A DNA stretch of 64,000 nt from Sphingobium arseniciresistens (GTDB lineage Bacteria > Pseudomonadota > Alphaproteobacteria > Sphingomonadales > Sphingomonadaceae). This document shows, piece by piece, positions 17,845-26,075 of this stretch. The stretch spans positions 372,001 through 436,000 of the forward strand of contig JARFNK010000001.1 of assembly GCA_029167225.1 (NCBI GenBank), written 5' to 3'. How positions within the stretch are numbered: position 1 is the stretch's first letter; every line of letters begins with the position of its first letter. The translations under genes and the position numbers were made by a program. The notes below the pieces were generated by a model, which saw nothing but the letters and a program-made list of their open reading frames with translations, was not told the origin of the DNA and searched no databases.

Positions 17845-18588
17845 TTATTTTTGGCAAGCGACGATCGCGGCGATGACGGCAAGGGTTTCCTGCGGATCGC
17901 GCACGCGGACGGTATCGAGACCGAGTTCCTTGGCGGGATAGTCATTGCCGCCGGGGAAGATGGCATCGCCGATGAACATCATGGCATCGAGGGGGATATT
18001 GCTCGCGTCGCGCAGTTTCTTCAGTCCATAAGCCTTGTCGACGCCTTCGCGGGTGATGTCGATCGATGTCGCGCCGCCCATGTTGATAGAAAGGCCGGGC
18101 AGCCGCTTGCGAAGGTCAGCCTGGATGATCTTTCGTTTGGCGAAATCGGGGTCCCAATGTTCCTTGGCGTCGAGCGGTGCCTGCTGGCCAAGAGCGGAAA
18201 AGGTGATCTGGCTGCCGCGATCCTCGATGCGTTCGCCCCAGGTCTGTTCCGGGACGAATCCGGTCGCTTCGAGCGCAGCGTCGAAAGCGGTAAAGATGGC
18301 CTGCTTCTGATCCTCGTCGAACAGTTCGGCGTAGACCGTCTGCCAGGCGCCCTCATGGCGATACAGCTTCGTGCCGGTGGTGGGCATCAGCCAGAGCCGC
18401 GAACGATCCGCCCGGGCTGGAAGGCGGTTGGCCACCTGCTTTTCAAATTGCGGCCAGTCCCCGCCGGAAATCACCGCGACATGTGCAACCTGCAGCAGGT
18501 CGGCCAGTGCTTCGCCCATGGCATCCTGCAGCGGCTGCTTGCTTTCCGCCAGCGTGCCGTCGAGATCAAATGCAACGAGCTGCTTCAT
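17845..18588 (-). CDS. HAD-IIB hydrolase resembling eukaryote-type phosphomannomutase
   Basis: A 247-residue HAD protein. The nucleophile and acid/base aspartates are Asp8 and Asp10 in AFDLDGTLAES; the second motif is ISGGDWPQFEKQ (40-51); the third and fourth lie in GGATSIDITREGVDKAYGL (171-189) and FIGDAIFPGGNDYP (205-218). The last two segments closely follow human PMM2 (DK-Y-L and GD...PGGNDYE), so I infer that it interconverts mannose-6-P and mannose-1-P, or acts as a related sugar phosphatase. It is divergent from manC, the enzyme that uses mannose-1-P. The ATG at 18588 was picked because the coding pattern begins there. The 295 bases up to manC contain no gene I can support. Confidence 0.8.
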   Translation of the reverse strand: MKQLVAFDLDGTLAESKQPLQDAMGEALADLLQVAHVAVISGGDWPQFEKQVANRLPARADRSRLWLMPTTGTKLYRHEGAWQTVYAELFDEDQKQAIFTAFDAALEATGFVPEQTWGERIEDRGSQITFSALGQQAPLDAKEHWDPDFAKRKIIQADLRKRLPGLSINMGGATSIDITREGVDKAYGLKKLRDASNIPLDAMMFIGDAIFPGGNDYPAKELGLDTVRVRDPQETLAVIAAIVACQK

Positions 18589-18883
18589 TCTGGACTCCCA
18601 ATGGTGACCTGCGGCAAGAGACTGTGTCAGACGCGTCGACAATCGATGCCGGGGTGTAAATGGAGCAATTGCAGCATTCAACCGGAAAGATGCTGAGGCC
18701 ATCCCCTGTTCACGACCGACGGACAAAAAATGTTCATTTTCCGGCCTTAAAAAGCAGGTGCGGTCACGCCCTCCATTGTGTTTTTTCGGGTTTGCCGAAC
18801 GAAGTTTTTGCATGTGCGAACAAGCATGTTATGCCGCACAAAAGGGTTCGCTTCACCTTCCTCTCACTGCCAAGCGAGGCATG

Positions 18884-19942
18884 ATGAACAGCACACACAT
18901 GATCGTTCCCGTCATTCTTTCGGGCGGGTCCGGCACCCGCCTGTGGCCGGTATCCCGCCCTGAGCGCCCCAAGCAGCTTCTGCCGCTGACGGCGGACGAG
19001 ACGATGCTGCAGCTGACGGTGCAGCGGACCAGCGGCGGCTCGGCGCAATTCGGCCGTCCGATTCTGGTGGCCAACGCCGCCCATGCCGACATCATCGAGG
19101 AGCAGCTCGCCGCCATCGGCGTGGAGGACAGCCTGATCCTTCTGGAGCCCTTCGGCCGCAACACCGCGCCTGCCATCGCGCTCGCCGCGCTCGAAGCGAA
19201 GGGCGACGACGCGCTGCTGGTGATGCCCAGCGACCATGTGATCGCGGACCTGCCCGCCTTCCATGAAGCGATCGCCCGCGCGCTGCCGCTGGTGGCCGAT
19301 GGCTGGCTCGTCACCTTCGGCATCACGCCGGATGCGCCGGAAACCGGCTATGGCTATATCAAGATGGGCGAGACCTGCGCCGAGCGCGTCCACGCCGTCG
19401 CCCGTTTCGTCGAAAAGCCCGATGCCCAGCGCGCCGCCGAAATGATCGCGGAGGGCGACCATGCCTGGAATGCGGGCATCTTCCTGTTCCGCGCCGACGC
19501 CTATCTCGCCGCGCTGGAACGGCACCAGCCTGACATGTTGACGGCGGTGAACACCGCAATGTCGAGCGCCGTCCGCATCGGCAATCGGGTGTCCCCCGAT
19601 CCGCAGGCCTTTGCCGCCTGCCCTTCGGATTCCGTGGACTATGCGATCATGGAGCGCGAGGATCGCGTGGCCTGCGTGCCGGTCAGCATGGGATGGTCCG
19701 ATGTTGGCAGCTGGGATTCGCTCCACATGATCAGCCCCAAGGACGCCGCCGGCAATGCCGTGCGCGGCCAGGTGCTCGCGCTGGGCGCCAACAACTGCCT
19801 CGTCCACACCGATGGCCCGCGCGTGACCCTGGTGGATGTCGACGACCTCATCGTCGTGGTGTCGCATGGCGACGTCATGATCCTGCGCCGCGGAGAATCC
19901 CAGAAGGTCCGCAAGGTCACCGACGCGCTCAAGAGCGCCTGA
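18884..19942 (+). CDS. manC: Mannose-1-phosphate guanylyltransferase
   Basis: A 352-residue monofunctional GDP-mannose pyrophosphorylase. The nucleotidyltransferase signature ILSGGSGTRLWPVSRPERPK is at the N-terminus, the metal/substrate motif MPSDHVI in the middle and the mannose-1-P binding VEKPD at about residue 175. It lacks the C-terminal phosphomannose isomerase cupin found in longer ManC/AlgA proteins. Together with the divergent HAD protein it would supply GDP-mannose for surface polysaccharide. Start is uncertain among ATG 18881, 18884 and 18899; a GAGG suits 18884. Confidence 0.92.
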   Translation: MNSTHMIVPVILSGGSGTRLWPVSRPERPKQLLPLTADETMLQLTVQRTSGGSAQFGRPILVANAAHADIIEEQLAAIGVEDSLILLEPFGRNTAPAIALAALEAKGDDALLVMPSDHVIADLPAFHEAIARALPLVADGWLVTFGITPDAPETGYGYIKMGETCAERVHAVARFVEKPDAQRAAEMIAEGDHAWNAGIFLFRADAYLAALERHQPDMLTAVNTAMSSAVRIGNRVSPDPQAFAACPSDSVDYAIMEREDRVACVPVSMGWSDVGSWDSLHMISPKDAAGNAVRGQVLALGANNCLVHTDGPRVTLVDVDDLIVVVSHGDVMILRRGESQKVRKVTDALKSA

Positions 19943-19990
19943 CCAAAAAGGGCATAGCGGCGGCGGCCCGTAATATCCGCCCCCATCCGC

Positions 19991-20026
19991 AAAAACGGCC
20001 GGACCGGGATGATCCCGGCCCGGCCG
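19991..20026 (-). terminator. Terminator of the outer-membrane protein gene
   Basis: A 14-bp stem (19996-20009 with 20013-20026, one mismatch, core GGCCGG/CCGGCC) has a 3-nt loop. On the minus strand it is followed by five T (complement of 19991-19995), about 24 bases beyond the stop of the outer-membrane protein. It probably also stops transcripts of manC arriving from the left. Confidence 0.8.
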
Positions 20027-20049
20027 CCCTTGCGCCCCTCAGAATGCCG

Positions 20050-20604
20050 TCAGAATTTGGCGACGACACCGGCCATCGGGCGGATGCTGTTGCCGTTGCC
20101 GAAGGTGTCCGCCTGCAGCCTCAGGCGGATGTTGCTGCTGTCGCCCTTGGCGAGGCCCAGGTCGACCGGCGACACTTCCACGCCGGCGCCATAGGTGGTG
20201 CCGTGATAGTCGCGGCTCTCGGTGCCCAGCGCGTCGAAGTTGATCCACTGGTAGCCGACCTTGCCGAAGATCATGCTATCCTTGCCAGCCTTCACGCCGA
20301 CGCGGCCAGCCGCGCCATATTCCCAGTCGATGTCGCCCGAAACGCCCTTGGTGGCATTGCCTTCCACGCCCAGGATGATCGGCCCGGCGACGTTCACGTT
20401 TACGCCCGCAACGCCCTCCACAAGCCGCCCGTCATAGCCGACCGGCGGAATGCCGGCCTTGTTGCCCTCCCTATCGAAGTCATGGATGCCGCCCATCACG
20501 CCGACATAGGGCTCGATACGGCGTGTCGATCCTTCGCTCTGCGCATGGGCGGCGGCGGGGAGGATGGTCGCAGCGCCAAGCGCCGCCAGAAGCAGTGTCT
20601 TCAT
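20050..20604 (-). CDS. Opacity-type outer membrane beta-barrel protein
   Basis: A 184-residue protein with a signal peptide (MKTLLLAALGAATILPAAAHAQ) and a body of alternating short beta strands rich in Gly, Val and Asp (for example YVGVMGGIHDFD, GPIILGVEGNA, GRVGVKAGKDSMIFGKVGYQ). It ends in a C-terminal aromatic residue (VVAKF), the usual signal for outer-membrane barrel assembly. Size and pattern fit an 8-stranded OmpA/Opa-type barrel. Role unknown; such proteins act as small porins or adhesins. The ATG at 20604 was preferred to 20622 because it directly precedes the signal peptide. Confidence 0.8.
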   Translation of the reverse strand: MKTLLLAALGAATILPAAAHAQSEGSTRRIEPYVGVMGGIHDFDREGNKAGIPPVGYDGRLVEGVAGVNVNVAGPIILGVEGNATKGVSGDIDWEYGAAGRVGVKAGKDSMIFGKVGYQWINFDALGTESRDYHGTTYGAGVEVSPVDLGLAKGDSSNIRLRLQADTFGNGNSIRPMAGVVAKF

Positions 20605-20714
20605 GTCTTTCGACCTTTTCATAATGTTCGGAAAAAGGCGCACGGTGTGGACCCGGCGCGGCGCTCTCGATCGGCGCACAAGGATAATGGCTGAAGCGCA
20701 GGAGAGGTTTCGTC

Positions 20715-20783
20715 ATGAACGACAAAAAGGGGCCGTCCAGCGAAACCGCGACCTTTGTGCAACGGTTTCTGCACGCCCGATGA
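20715..20783 (+). CDS. Possible 22-residue peptide (leader-like ORF)
   Basis: A short frame MNDKKGPSSETATFVQRFLHAR begins at an ATG with a good AGGAGAGG Shine-Dalgarno seven bases upstream and ends at TGA 20781-20783. It sits about 130 bases ahead of the lipoprotein gene. The last codons are part of a direct repeat that recurs downstream with its own stop. I do not recognise it; it may be a small protein, an upstream leader or chance. Confidence 0.3.
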   Translation: MNDKKGPSSETATFVQRFLHAR

Positions 20784-20818
20784 ACAGCAGGCAGGGTTTC
20801 CTGAACGCCCGATAAACA
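20773..20818 (+). repeat. Short direct repeat with 32-base period
   Basis: ACGCCCGATGAACA (20773-20786) recurs as ACGCCCGATAAACA (20805-20818), each preceded by GGTTTC(C)TG. The centre distance is 32 bases, about three helical turns, which would suit a pair of activator sites upstream of the lipoprotein gene at 20915. Other than this and the small ORF, I see nothing in the 310 bases between the divergent genes. Confidence 0.4.
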
Positions 20819-20914
20819 AACAGTTATTTCAGCGGAGCGGGCTATTCATTCACAACCAATTCAACCGCCGCACGTTATTTCTTCATCATATCCCCTGCGC
20901 ACTGGAGACGATCC

Positions 20915-21580
20915 ATGCCCCGCCTTTCCTTCACAGCGACCGCATGCGGCCTGCTCCTTACCCTCGGCCTCGGCGGCTGTGCCTATGATGACGGTTATGG
21001 CTATGGCGGCGTCGATATCGGCTATGGCAGCGCCTATGGCCCCGGCTATTACGGCCCGGCCGGTTATGGCTATGGCGGCTATGGCGGCTGGTACGACGAT
21101 TATTATTATCCCGGCAGCGGCTATTATGTCTACGACCGGGGTGGATCGCGCCACCGCTGGAACGACCGCCAGCGCGGCTATTGGGAGGCCCGCCGCCGCG
21201 AAGCGCTGGCCCGCGGAGATCGCGATCGCCGTCCGGGCGACGGCATTCCCGGCAATGGCCAGCCGGGCAACAGTTGGCGGGATCGCCGCGATGACGGCAA
21301 CCGCTATGAGCGCGACCGCAATCGCGATGACCGCCGGCAGGGCTGGAATGGCGCACCGGGCAATGGTGCCGTGAGGTCGCGCCAGGACTGGGAGGCCAAT
21401 CGCCAGCGCCAGTGGCGCGAACAGGGACAGCGCGCCGTTCGGCAACCTCCTGCCCAACCTGCCCCCGCCGCCCGCCCCGAAGCGCGCCCTGAAGCCAGGC
21501 CCGCCCCGACGCGCGGGGACTGGAGCGGCATCAGAAAAGCCATAGGCGCGCCCGAACGCGCGCGGGAGCGGCGCCGTTGA
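20915..21580 (+). CDS. Tyr/Gly-rich lipoprotein with basic C-terminal region
   Basis: A 221-residue predicted lipoprotein. The signal ends in a lipobox LGLGGC (Cys about residue 22). Residues 23-75 are almost only Tyr, Gly, Asp and Ala (repeats of YGYGG). The middle is Arg/Asp/Gly rich, and residues 150-221 are Arg, Gln, Pro and Ala, with a short repeated PEARPEARP. Low-complexity proteins like this are widespread in sphingomonads, with roles unknown. It overlaps the next lipoprotein gene by four bases, so the two form one operon. Confidence 0.7.
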   Translation: MPRLSFTATACGLLLTLGLGGCAYDDGYGYGGVDIGYGSAYGPGYYGPAGYGYGGYGGWYDDYYYPGSGYYVYDRGGSRHRWNDRQRGYWEARRREALARGDRDRRPGDGIPGNGQPGNSWRDRRDDGNRYERDRNRDDRRQGWNGAPGNGAVRSRQDWEANRQRQWREQGQRAVRQPPAQPAPAARPEARPEARPAPTRGDWSGIRKAIGAPERARERRR

Positions 21581-22245
21581 GGGTGCGGGCGATCACTCCG
21601 GCGCCAAGGTGGCGGATCGCGGCCTTCGGCACGTTTGCGCTGCTCACGGCCTGCAACCAGCAGGAACGCACGACGATCAACGAGGTCGCCAATGGCGGCA
21701 ACAGCATCGTCGTGGACGAGGCGGTCCGTACCCAGGCCGAGGATGTGATGGCGCCGCTCGATCCCCCCGCCCCCGGAACGCCCGGCGGCCTGCCCATCTC
21801 CCCACCGGTTCAGGAGGAGCAATCGATCGCGCCCGGCAGCCCGCAGGGCGCCGCACAGATCGTACAGGGCTATTATGGCCTGCTGGAGGAACAGCGCTTC
21901 GGCGAGGCGCGGAGGCTGTGGAGCGAAACCCTCGCGCCCTCGACCGAGAGCGAGGCCGACTTTGCGGCGCGGTTTGGCGGCTTTTCCGAAATCCATGCCA
22001 ATGTCGGCGCCCCCGGCATGGCGGAGGGCGCGGCAGGATCGGTCTTCGTCACCGTGCCGGTGCAGGTCTATGCGCGCGTCAAGCCGACCGGGCAGCCCTT
22101 CTATACGCTGCGCACGGTCACGCTCCGCCGGGTCAACGACGTGCCCGGTTCCACGACGGCGCAGCGCCGCTGGCATATCGAGAGTATCGGCCCTTATGTG
22201 CCACCCGCCCCGGCAGCGGCTGCGGCCGAGCGTGCGGCTCCGTGA
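21577..22245 (+). CDS. Hypothetical lipoprotein, translationally coupled to the one upstream
   Basis: A 222-residue predicted lipoprotein with a signal ending FALLTAC (Cys about residue 26). After a Pro-rich spacer there is a globular region from about residue 90 (AAQIVQGYYGLLEEQRFGEARRLW), followed by beta-like segments (SVFVTVPVQVYARV, FYTLRTVTLRRV) that resemble an NTF2-like or SnoaL-like fold; this is only a guess. The start is TTG at 21577 overlapping the previous stop (TTGA), with GGGAG nine bases upstream; a GTG at 21583 is an alternative. A bidirectional terminator follows. Confidence 0.7.
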   Translation: MRVRAITPAPRWRIAAFGTFALLTACNQQERTTINEVANGGNSIVVDEAVRTQAEDVMAPLDPPAPGTPGGLPISPPVQEEQSIAPGSPQGAAQIVQGYYGLLEEQRFGEARRLWSETLAPSTESEADFAARFGGFSEIHANVGAPGMAEGAAGSVFVTVPVQVYARVKPTGQPFYTLRTVTLRRVNDVPGSTTAQRRWHIESIGPYVPPAPAAAAAERAAP

Positions 22246-22302
22246 TCTCCATTCCGCGGGCTGGTGCGGGCTAGGCCAGATCGCCCCGACGGGCATGAAC
22301 GG

Positions 22303-22336
22303 AAGAAGGGCTCCCGCTCATGCGGAAGCCCTTCTT
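22303..22336. terminator. Bidirectional Rho-independent terminator
   Basis: Perfect 10-bp outer arms AAGAAGGGCT/AGCCCTTCTT (22303-22312, 22327-22336) plus an inner CCGC/GCGG stem. T-rich tracts flank both sides. It lies between the convergent lipoprotein and cyclophilin genes and can serve both. Confidence 0.75.
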
Positions 22337-22378
22337 GTCTTCAATCCAGCCTGGGCAGGAATTGCCCGGCGCCGGAAA

Positions 22379-22828
22379 TCAGGAGACGGTCGCCTTCACG
22401 ATCTTGCCGGGCGCCTTGGGCGGCTCGCCCTTGGGCAGCGCGTCGACATGATCCATGCCTTCGGTCACTTCGCCCCAGACGGTGTACTGGCCGTCGAGGA
22501 AGGTGGCGTCGTCGAAGCAGATGAAGAACTGGCTGTTCGCGCTGTTCGGGTTCTGCGCACGTGCCATCGAGCAGACGCCGCGCACATGCGGCTCGCGGCT
22601 GAATTCCGCCTTGATGTCGGGCAGCTTGGAGCCGCCCATGCCTGTGCCCGTCGGGTCGCCGCCCTGCGCCATGAAGCCGGGGATGACGCGGTGGAAGACC
22701 ACGCCGTCGTAAAAGCCTTCCTTGGCGAGCGTGGTGATGCGCTCGACATGGCCGGGCGCCAGATCGGGACGCAGCTTGATGACCACGTCTCCGGTCTCAA
22801 GCGTCAAAGTCAGCGTTTCGTCGGCCAT
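22379..22828 (-). CDS. Cyclophilin-type peptidyl-prolyl cis-trans isomerase
   Basis: A 149-residue cytoplasmic cyclophilin with no signal peptide, so like PpiB rather than PpiA. It speeds prolyl bond isomerisation during folding. Key segments are FYDGVVFHRVIPGFMAQGGD, with the catalytic Arg, and NSANSQFFICFDDATFLDGQYTVWG. The N-terminus is short and starts at ATG 22828; a longer frame upstream crosses the divergent mgtE promoter region. Confidence 0.93.
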   Translation of the reverse strand: MADETLTLTLETGDVVIKLRPDLAPGHVERITTLAKEGFYDGVVFHRVIPGFMAQGGDPTGTGMGGSKLPDIKAEFSREPHVRGVCSMARAQNPNSANSQFFICFDDATFLDGQYTVWGEVTEGMDHVDALPKGEPPKAPGKIVKATVS

Positions 22829-22985
22829 CAATTGATCCTCTTTTCTCGTCGCGCGCCGGGAAAGCACGGATATGGAATGAATGCGCCCATATAGGCATTG
22901 AGGCGCGCGATGCCATTGCTTTTCCATTGTGCATGAGCGAAAGGATTGCCCATGCAAAAGGAACCGGACAGTTGGAGCGGGGGCA

Positions 22986-24410
22986 ATGAGCGAAAGCAGC
23001 GCTCCCTCGCAGGAAGAGATCGAGCGCCTCGACGCAGTTGAGGACGATCCCTCGTCGCGCCATGACGAGGACGACCGGCTGAAGCATGAATTCGTGACCG
23101 CCGTGCTCGACGCGGTGGAGGACGACGATACCGAGGAAGCGCGCAAGCTCGTCTCGCCGCTCCACCCGGCCGACGTCGCCGACCTTCTGGAACTGACCCC
23201 ATCGGAACGGCGCGGCGACGTGGCCGCCGCGCTTGGCGACCTCGTCGGCGCCGAGGTGCTGTCCGAACTCAACGACTATGTGCGCGACGACATCATCGAC
23301 TCGCTTGCGCCCGAGCAAGTGGCGAACTTCGCCGCCGAACTCGATACCGACGATGCCGTCGCCATCATCGAGGACATGGAGGCCGCCGACCAGCAGGCGG
23401 TGCTCGACGCGCTCGACCCGGAAGACCGCGCCGCGATCGAAAGCGCGCTCGCCTATCCCGAGGAATCCGCCGGCCGCCTGATGCAGCGCGATCTGGTCGC
23501 GGTGCCCGCCCATATGACCGTGGGCCAGGTGATCGACTATCTGCGCGACAATCACGACCTCACTACCGATTTCTGGGAAATCTTCGTGGTGGATGAGGCG
23601 CACAAGCCGATCGGCACCTGCCAGCTCAGCTGGATCCTCACCTGCCCCCGCGCCATCGCCATGGCCGATGTGATGAAGCGCGAGCAGACCCTGATCCCCG
23701 TCGACATGGACCAGGAAGAGGTGGCGCTGCGCTTCCAGAAATATGCGCTGATCTCCGCCGCGGTGGTCGACACCAATGGCCGGCTGGTCGGCATGATCAC
23801 GGTCGACGACATCGTCCACATCATTTCGGAAGAAGCGGGCGAGGACATTCTGCGCCTGTCGGGTGCCGGCGACGGCGACATCAACCGGCCGATCCTGGAA
23901 ACGGTCCGCACGCGCCTGTCATGGCTGATCGTCAACCTTGGCACAGCCATCCTTGCAGCGTCGGTCGTCGGCCTGTTTCAGGAAACCATCTCGCGCTATG
24001 TGGTGCTTGCCGTGCTGATGCCGATCGTATCGGGCATGGGGGGCAATGCCGGCACGCAGACGATGGCCGTGGCGGTGCGGGCGCTCGCCATCAACCAGCT
24101 CACCAGTTCCAACACCATGCGGCAGATTATCCGCGAATTTCGCATCGCCAGCGCCAACGGCACGGCGCTGGGCATATTGATCGGCATCGCGGTGGGGCTG
24201 ATCTATGGCAATCACGACCTTGGCATCGTGATCGCGCTAGCCATGCTGATCAACAATCTGGTCGCGGGCCTTGCGGGCATCTTGGTGCCGGTGACGCTGG
24301 ACCGGCTGAATGTCGATCCGGCGGTCTCCTCGGCGGTGTTCGTCACCACCATGACGGATGTGATGGGCTTCTTCTCCTTCCTCGGGCTGGCGACGATCTG
24401 GGGGCTGTAG
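22986..24410 (+). CDS. mgtE: Magnesium transporter MgtE
   Basis: A 474-residue Mg2+ channel. The cytoplasmic N domain (about residues 40-145) is helical and acidic with repeats like LHPADVADLLELTPSERR; two CBS domains follow (about 155-285, with TVDDIVHIISEEAGED near their end); then the five-helix pore with VLMPIVSGMGGNAGTQTMAV in the second helix, the conserved family motif that lines the pore. The N and CBS domains sense cytosolic Mg2+ and close the pore. Start chosen at 22986 after GGGGCA; a longer in-frame start overlaps the divergent cyclophilin promoter. Confidence 0.95.
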   Translation: MSESSAPSQEEIERLDAVEDDPSSRHDEDDRLKHEFVTAVLDAVEDDDTEEARKLVSPLHPADVADLLELTPSERRGDVAAALGDLVGAEVLSELNDYVRDDIIDSLAPEQVANFAAELDTDDAVAIIEDMEAADQQAVLDALDPEDRAAIESALAYPEESAGRLMQRDLVAVPAHMTVGQVIDYLRDNHDLTTDFWEIFVVDEAHKPIGTCQLSWILTCPRAIAMADVMKREQTLIPVDMDQEEVALRFQKYALISAAVVDTNGRLVGMITVDDIVHIISEEAGEDILRLSGAGDGDINRPILETVRTRLSWLIVNLGTAILAASVVGLFQETISRYVVLAVLMPIVSGMGGNAGTQTMAVAVRALAINQLTSSNTMRQIIREFRIASANGTALGILIGIAVGLIYGNHDLGIVIALAMLINNLVAGLAGILVPVTLDRLNVDPAVSSAVFVTTMTDVMGFFSFLGLATIWGL

Positions 24411-24518
24411 CGGGATGGAGGCTGTAGCAGCGCGCTGCCGCATGCAGCAGAGCCCACAACTCTCCCTAGATTGACCGTTTCCCTTGATTGCGCAGCCCGC
24501 AGGCGCCATGTCCCTGCC

Positions 24519-24932
24519 ATGCCGCTGCACATGACGAAGATCGCCTTTGGCGCCGAAAGCCCTGCCACCCTGCGCGCCTGGCTGGAGAGCCACGGCACGG
24601 CTCAGGGCGGACGCGGAGAGGCCTGGCTCACCACCCGCTACCTGCCCAAGCGCATCGACGAAATGACCGGCGGATCGCTCTACTGGATTCACGCGCATAT
24701 GCTGGTGGGCCGCAGCCCGATCATCGGCTTCGCGCCAACGCCAGAGGGTCGATACTGGATCAGGCTGGAACCCCGGCTGATCCCCGTCGCCGCCCGCCCC
24801 CGCCGCGCCCATCAGGGCTGGCGCTATCTGGACGGGGAGGACGCCCCGCCCGACCTAGACGGATCGGGAACGGGCGAGGACCAGATGCCCCCGGCACTGA
24901 TGAGCGAACTGGCCCGGCTTGGACTGGTCTGA
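24519..24932 (+). CDS. DUF1489 family protein
   Basis: A 137-residue protein of the alphaproteobacterial DUF1489 family, recognised by the order LTTRYLPKRIDEM, GSLYWIHAHMLVGRSPIIGF and RAHQGWRYLDGEDAPPDL. Many members lie near genes for nucleic-acid or RNA metabolism, but no function is established that I know. The ATG at 24519 gives the usual MPLHMTK start; one at 24531 is also possible. It faces the hemerythrin gene across about 70 bases that include a small GC hairpin. Confidence 0.85.
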   Translation: MPLHMTKIAFGAESPATLRAWLESHGTAQGGRGEAWLTTRYLPKRIDEMTGGSLYWIHAHMLVGRSPIIGFAPTPEGRYWIRLEPRLIPVAARPRRAHQGWRYLDGEDAPPDLDGSGTGEDQMPPALMSELARLGLV

Positions 24933-25000
24933 CCGGGCGGGAAGTGTTCTGAACGGTCAGGATCGAGGGATCAGGTGGCGGAACCGGTCCGCCCCCCATC

Positions 25001-25465
25001 TCACCCCGCCTGTTCGGCGCGCTCCAGTTCATCGGGCTTGCGCTCGGCAAAACGGTCCGCCAGCGCCTTTTCCTCCTTACCGGTCAATTCGGCGGCGGCG
25101 TCGGGGAACATCTCCTCCTCTTCCTCGTCGATATGGTGGAGGTAGCGCTTCTTCATCTTGGCAAATTCGCGTTCCCACGCTTCGCCGGCGAATTTGAGCT
25201 CGCCCAGCGTTTCCAGGAAATCGTCGATTTCCTTATGCTCGGATACGCTGTGCTGCGCATCCTCGCGCAGGTCCGGCCGCGCCAGCATGGTTGCGTAGAG
25301 CGTCTCTTCCTCGGCTGCGGCATGCGCCGTCACCTCCACGCGAAACTGCTCGAACAGCTTCTCGCGGCGCTCCTCCTCATTCTTCGCGTCGCTTATCTTG
25401 TCCAACAACAGACGATGCTGGTCATGATCCTGCTTCAAGCGGTCGAAAATAGTGGCATTGGCCAT
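25001..25465 (-). CDS. Hemerythrin HHE cation-binding domain protein
   Basis: A 154-residue all-alpha protein with the His/Glu pattern of HHE domains: KQDHDQHRLLLDKI, TAHAAAEEETLYA, VSEHKEIDDFLETL and KKRYLHHIDEEEEEMFP. These residues would hold a di-iron centre. Short HHE proteins bind oxygen or NO or take part in iron or redox homeostasis. The C-terminus is highly charged. The gene follows a small membrane-protein gene on the same strand after 71 bases, so the two may be co-transcribed. A second HHE protein occurs at 47300. Confidence 0.85.
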   Translation of the reverse strand: MANATIFDRLKQDHDQHRLLLDKISDAKNEEERREKLFEQFRVEVTAHAAAEEETLYATMLARPDLREDAQHSVSEHKEIDDFLETLGELKFAGEAWEREFAKMKKRYLHHIDEEEEEMFPDAAAELTGKEEKALADRFAERKPDELERAEQAG

Positions 25466-25536
25466 GCTGATCCTCCTCGAATGTCGAGGAAGCAACGAGC
25501 CGGAACCGCAAAGGCTCCGTCAGCTGGAAAAAGAGA

Positions 25537-25893
25537 TCAGCCCGCGAGGGCGCGCCAGACGATGGCGACGGGAATCCAGCACAGCGGCGAAAACAGACTG
25601 GCCACCCAGAGCTGGAGCAGGTCGATGCGGAAACGGCCGGCCAGCGCAATATTGGGAAGGCCGCTCTGCTCCAGTGCCTGCCAGCGATGCTCCAACTCAC
25701 GCGCGGCGAGCGCGAAGCCGGCGATGGCAATGATGATGCCCAGATGCAGCAGGAGCGATCCGCCGGTCATGGCGACCACGAAGATCTGGAGCAGTGCAAA
25801 CACGACCAGCGCGAAAGCGAGATGCGAACTCATCCGCTTTGCAAATTGTCCGTTTCCAGCCTCACGGGACCGGAGCGGAAACAAGGTCGCCAT
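25537..25893 (-). CDS. Hypothetical small three-helix membrane protein
   Basis: A 118-residue protein I do not recognise. The first 20 residues are basic (FPLRSREAGNGQFAKRM). Hydrophobic helices span about 24-40 (AFALVVFALLQIFVVAM), 44-60 (LLLHLGIIIAIAGFALA) and 95-116 (LWVASLFSPLCWIPVAIVW). The ATG at 25893 has GGGAG six bases upstream, which decides the start against longer frames. It lies upstream of the hemerythrin gene in the same direction. About 180 bases to the right hold its promoter region; I see no gene there. Confidence 0.65.
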   Translation of the reverse strand: MATLFPLRSREAGNGQFAKRMSSHLAFALVVFALLQIFVVAMTGGSLLLHLGIIIAIAGFALAARELEHRWQALEQSGLPNIALAGRFRIDLLQLWVASLFSPLCWIPVAIVWRALAG

Positions 25894-26075
25894 CACATAC
25901 TCCCAACCACCCGACAGGCGCAGGATTCCACGACTTTTCGTCCTGATCAACAAAAAAGCTTCGCGATTTGGTCGTAAAGCGGAAAAAACTGCCGGCATGG
26001 GCTCGCGCAGAACACTTTCCAGCATTTTCCGAGCTGTTGACCTAGACGGTCAACTTGAAAACGCGTGAGTGGGGC

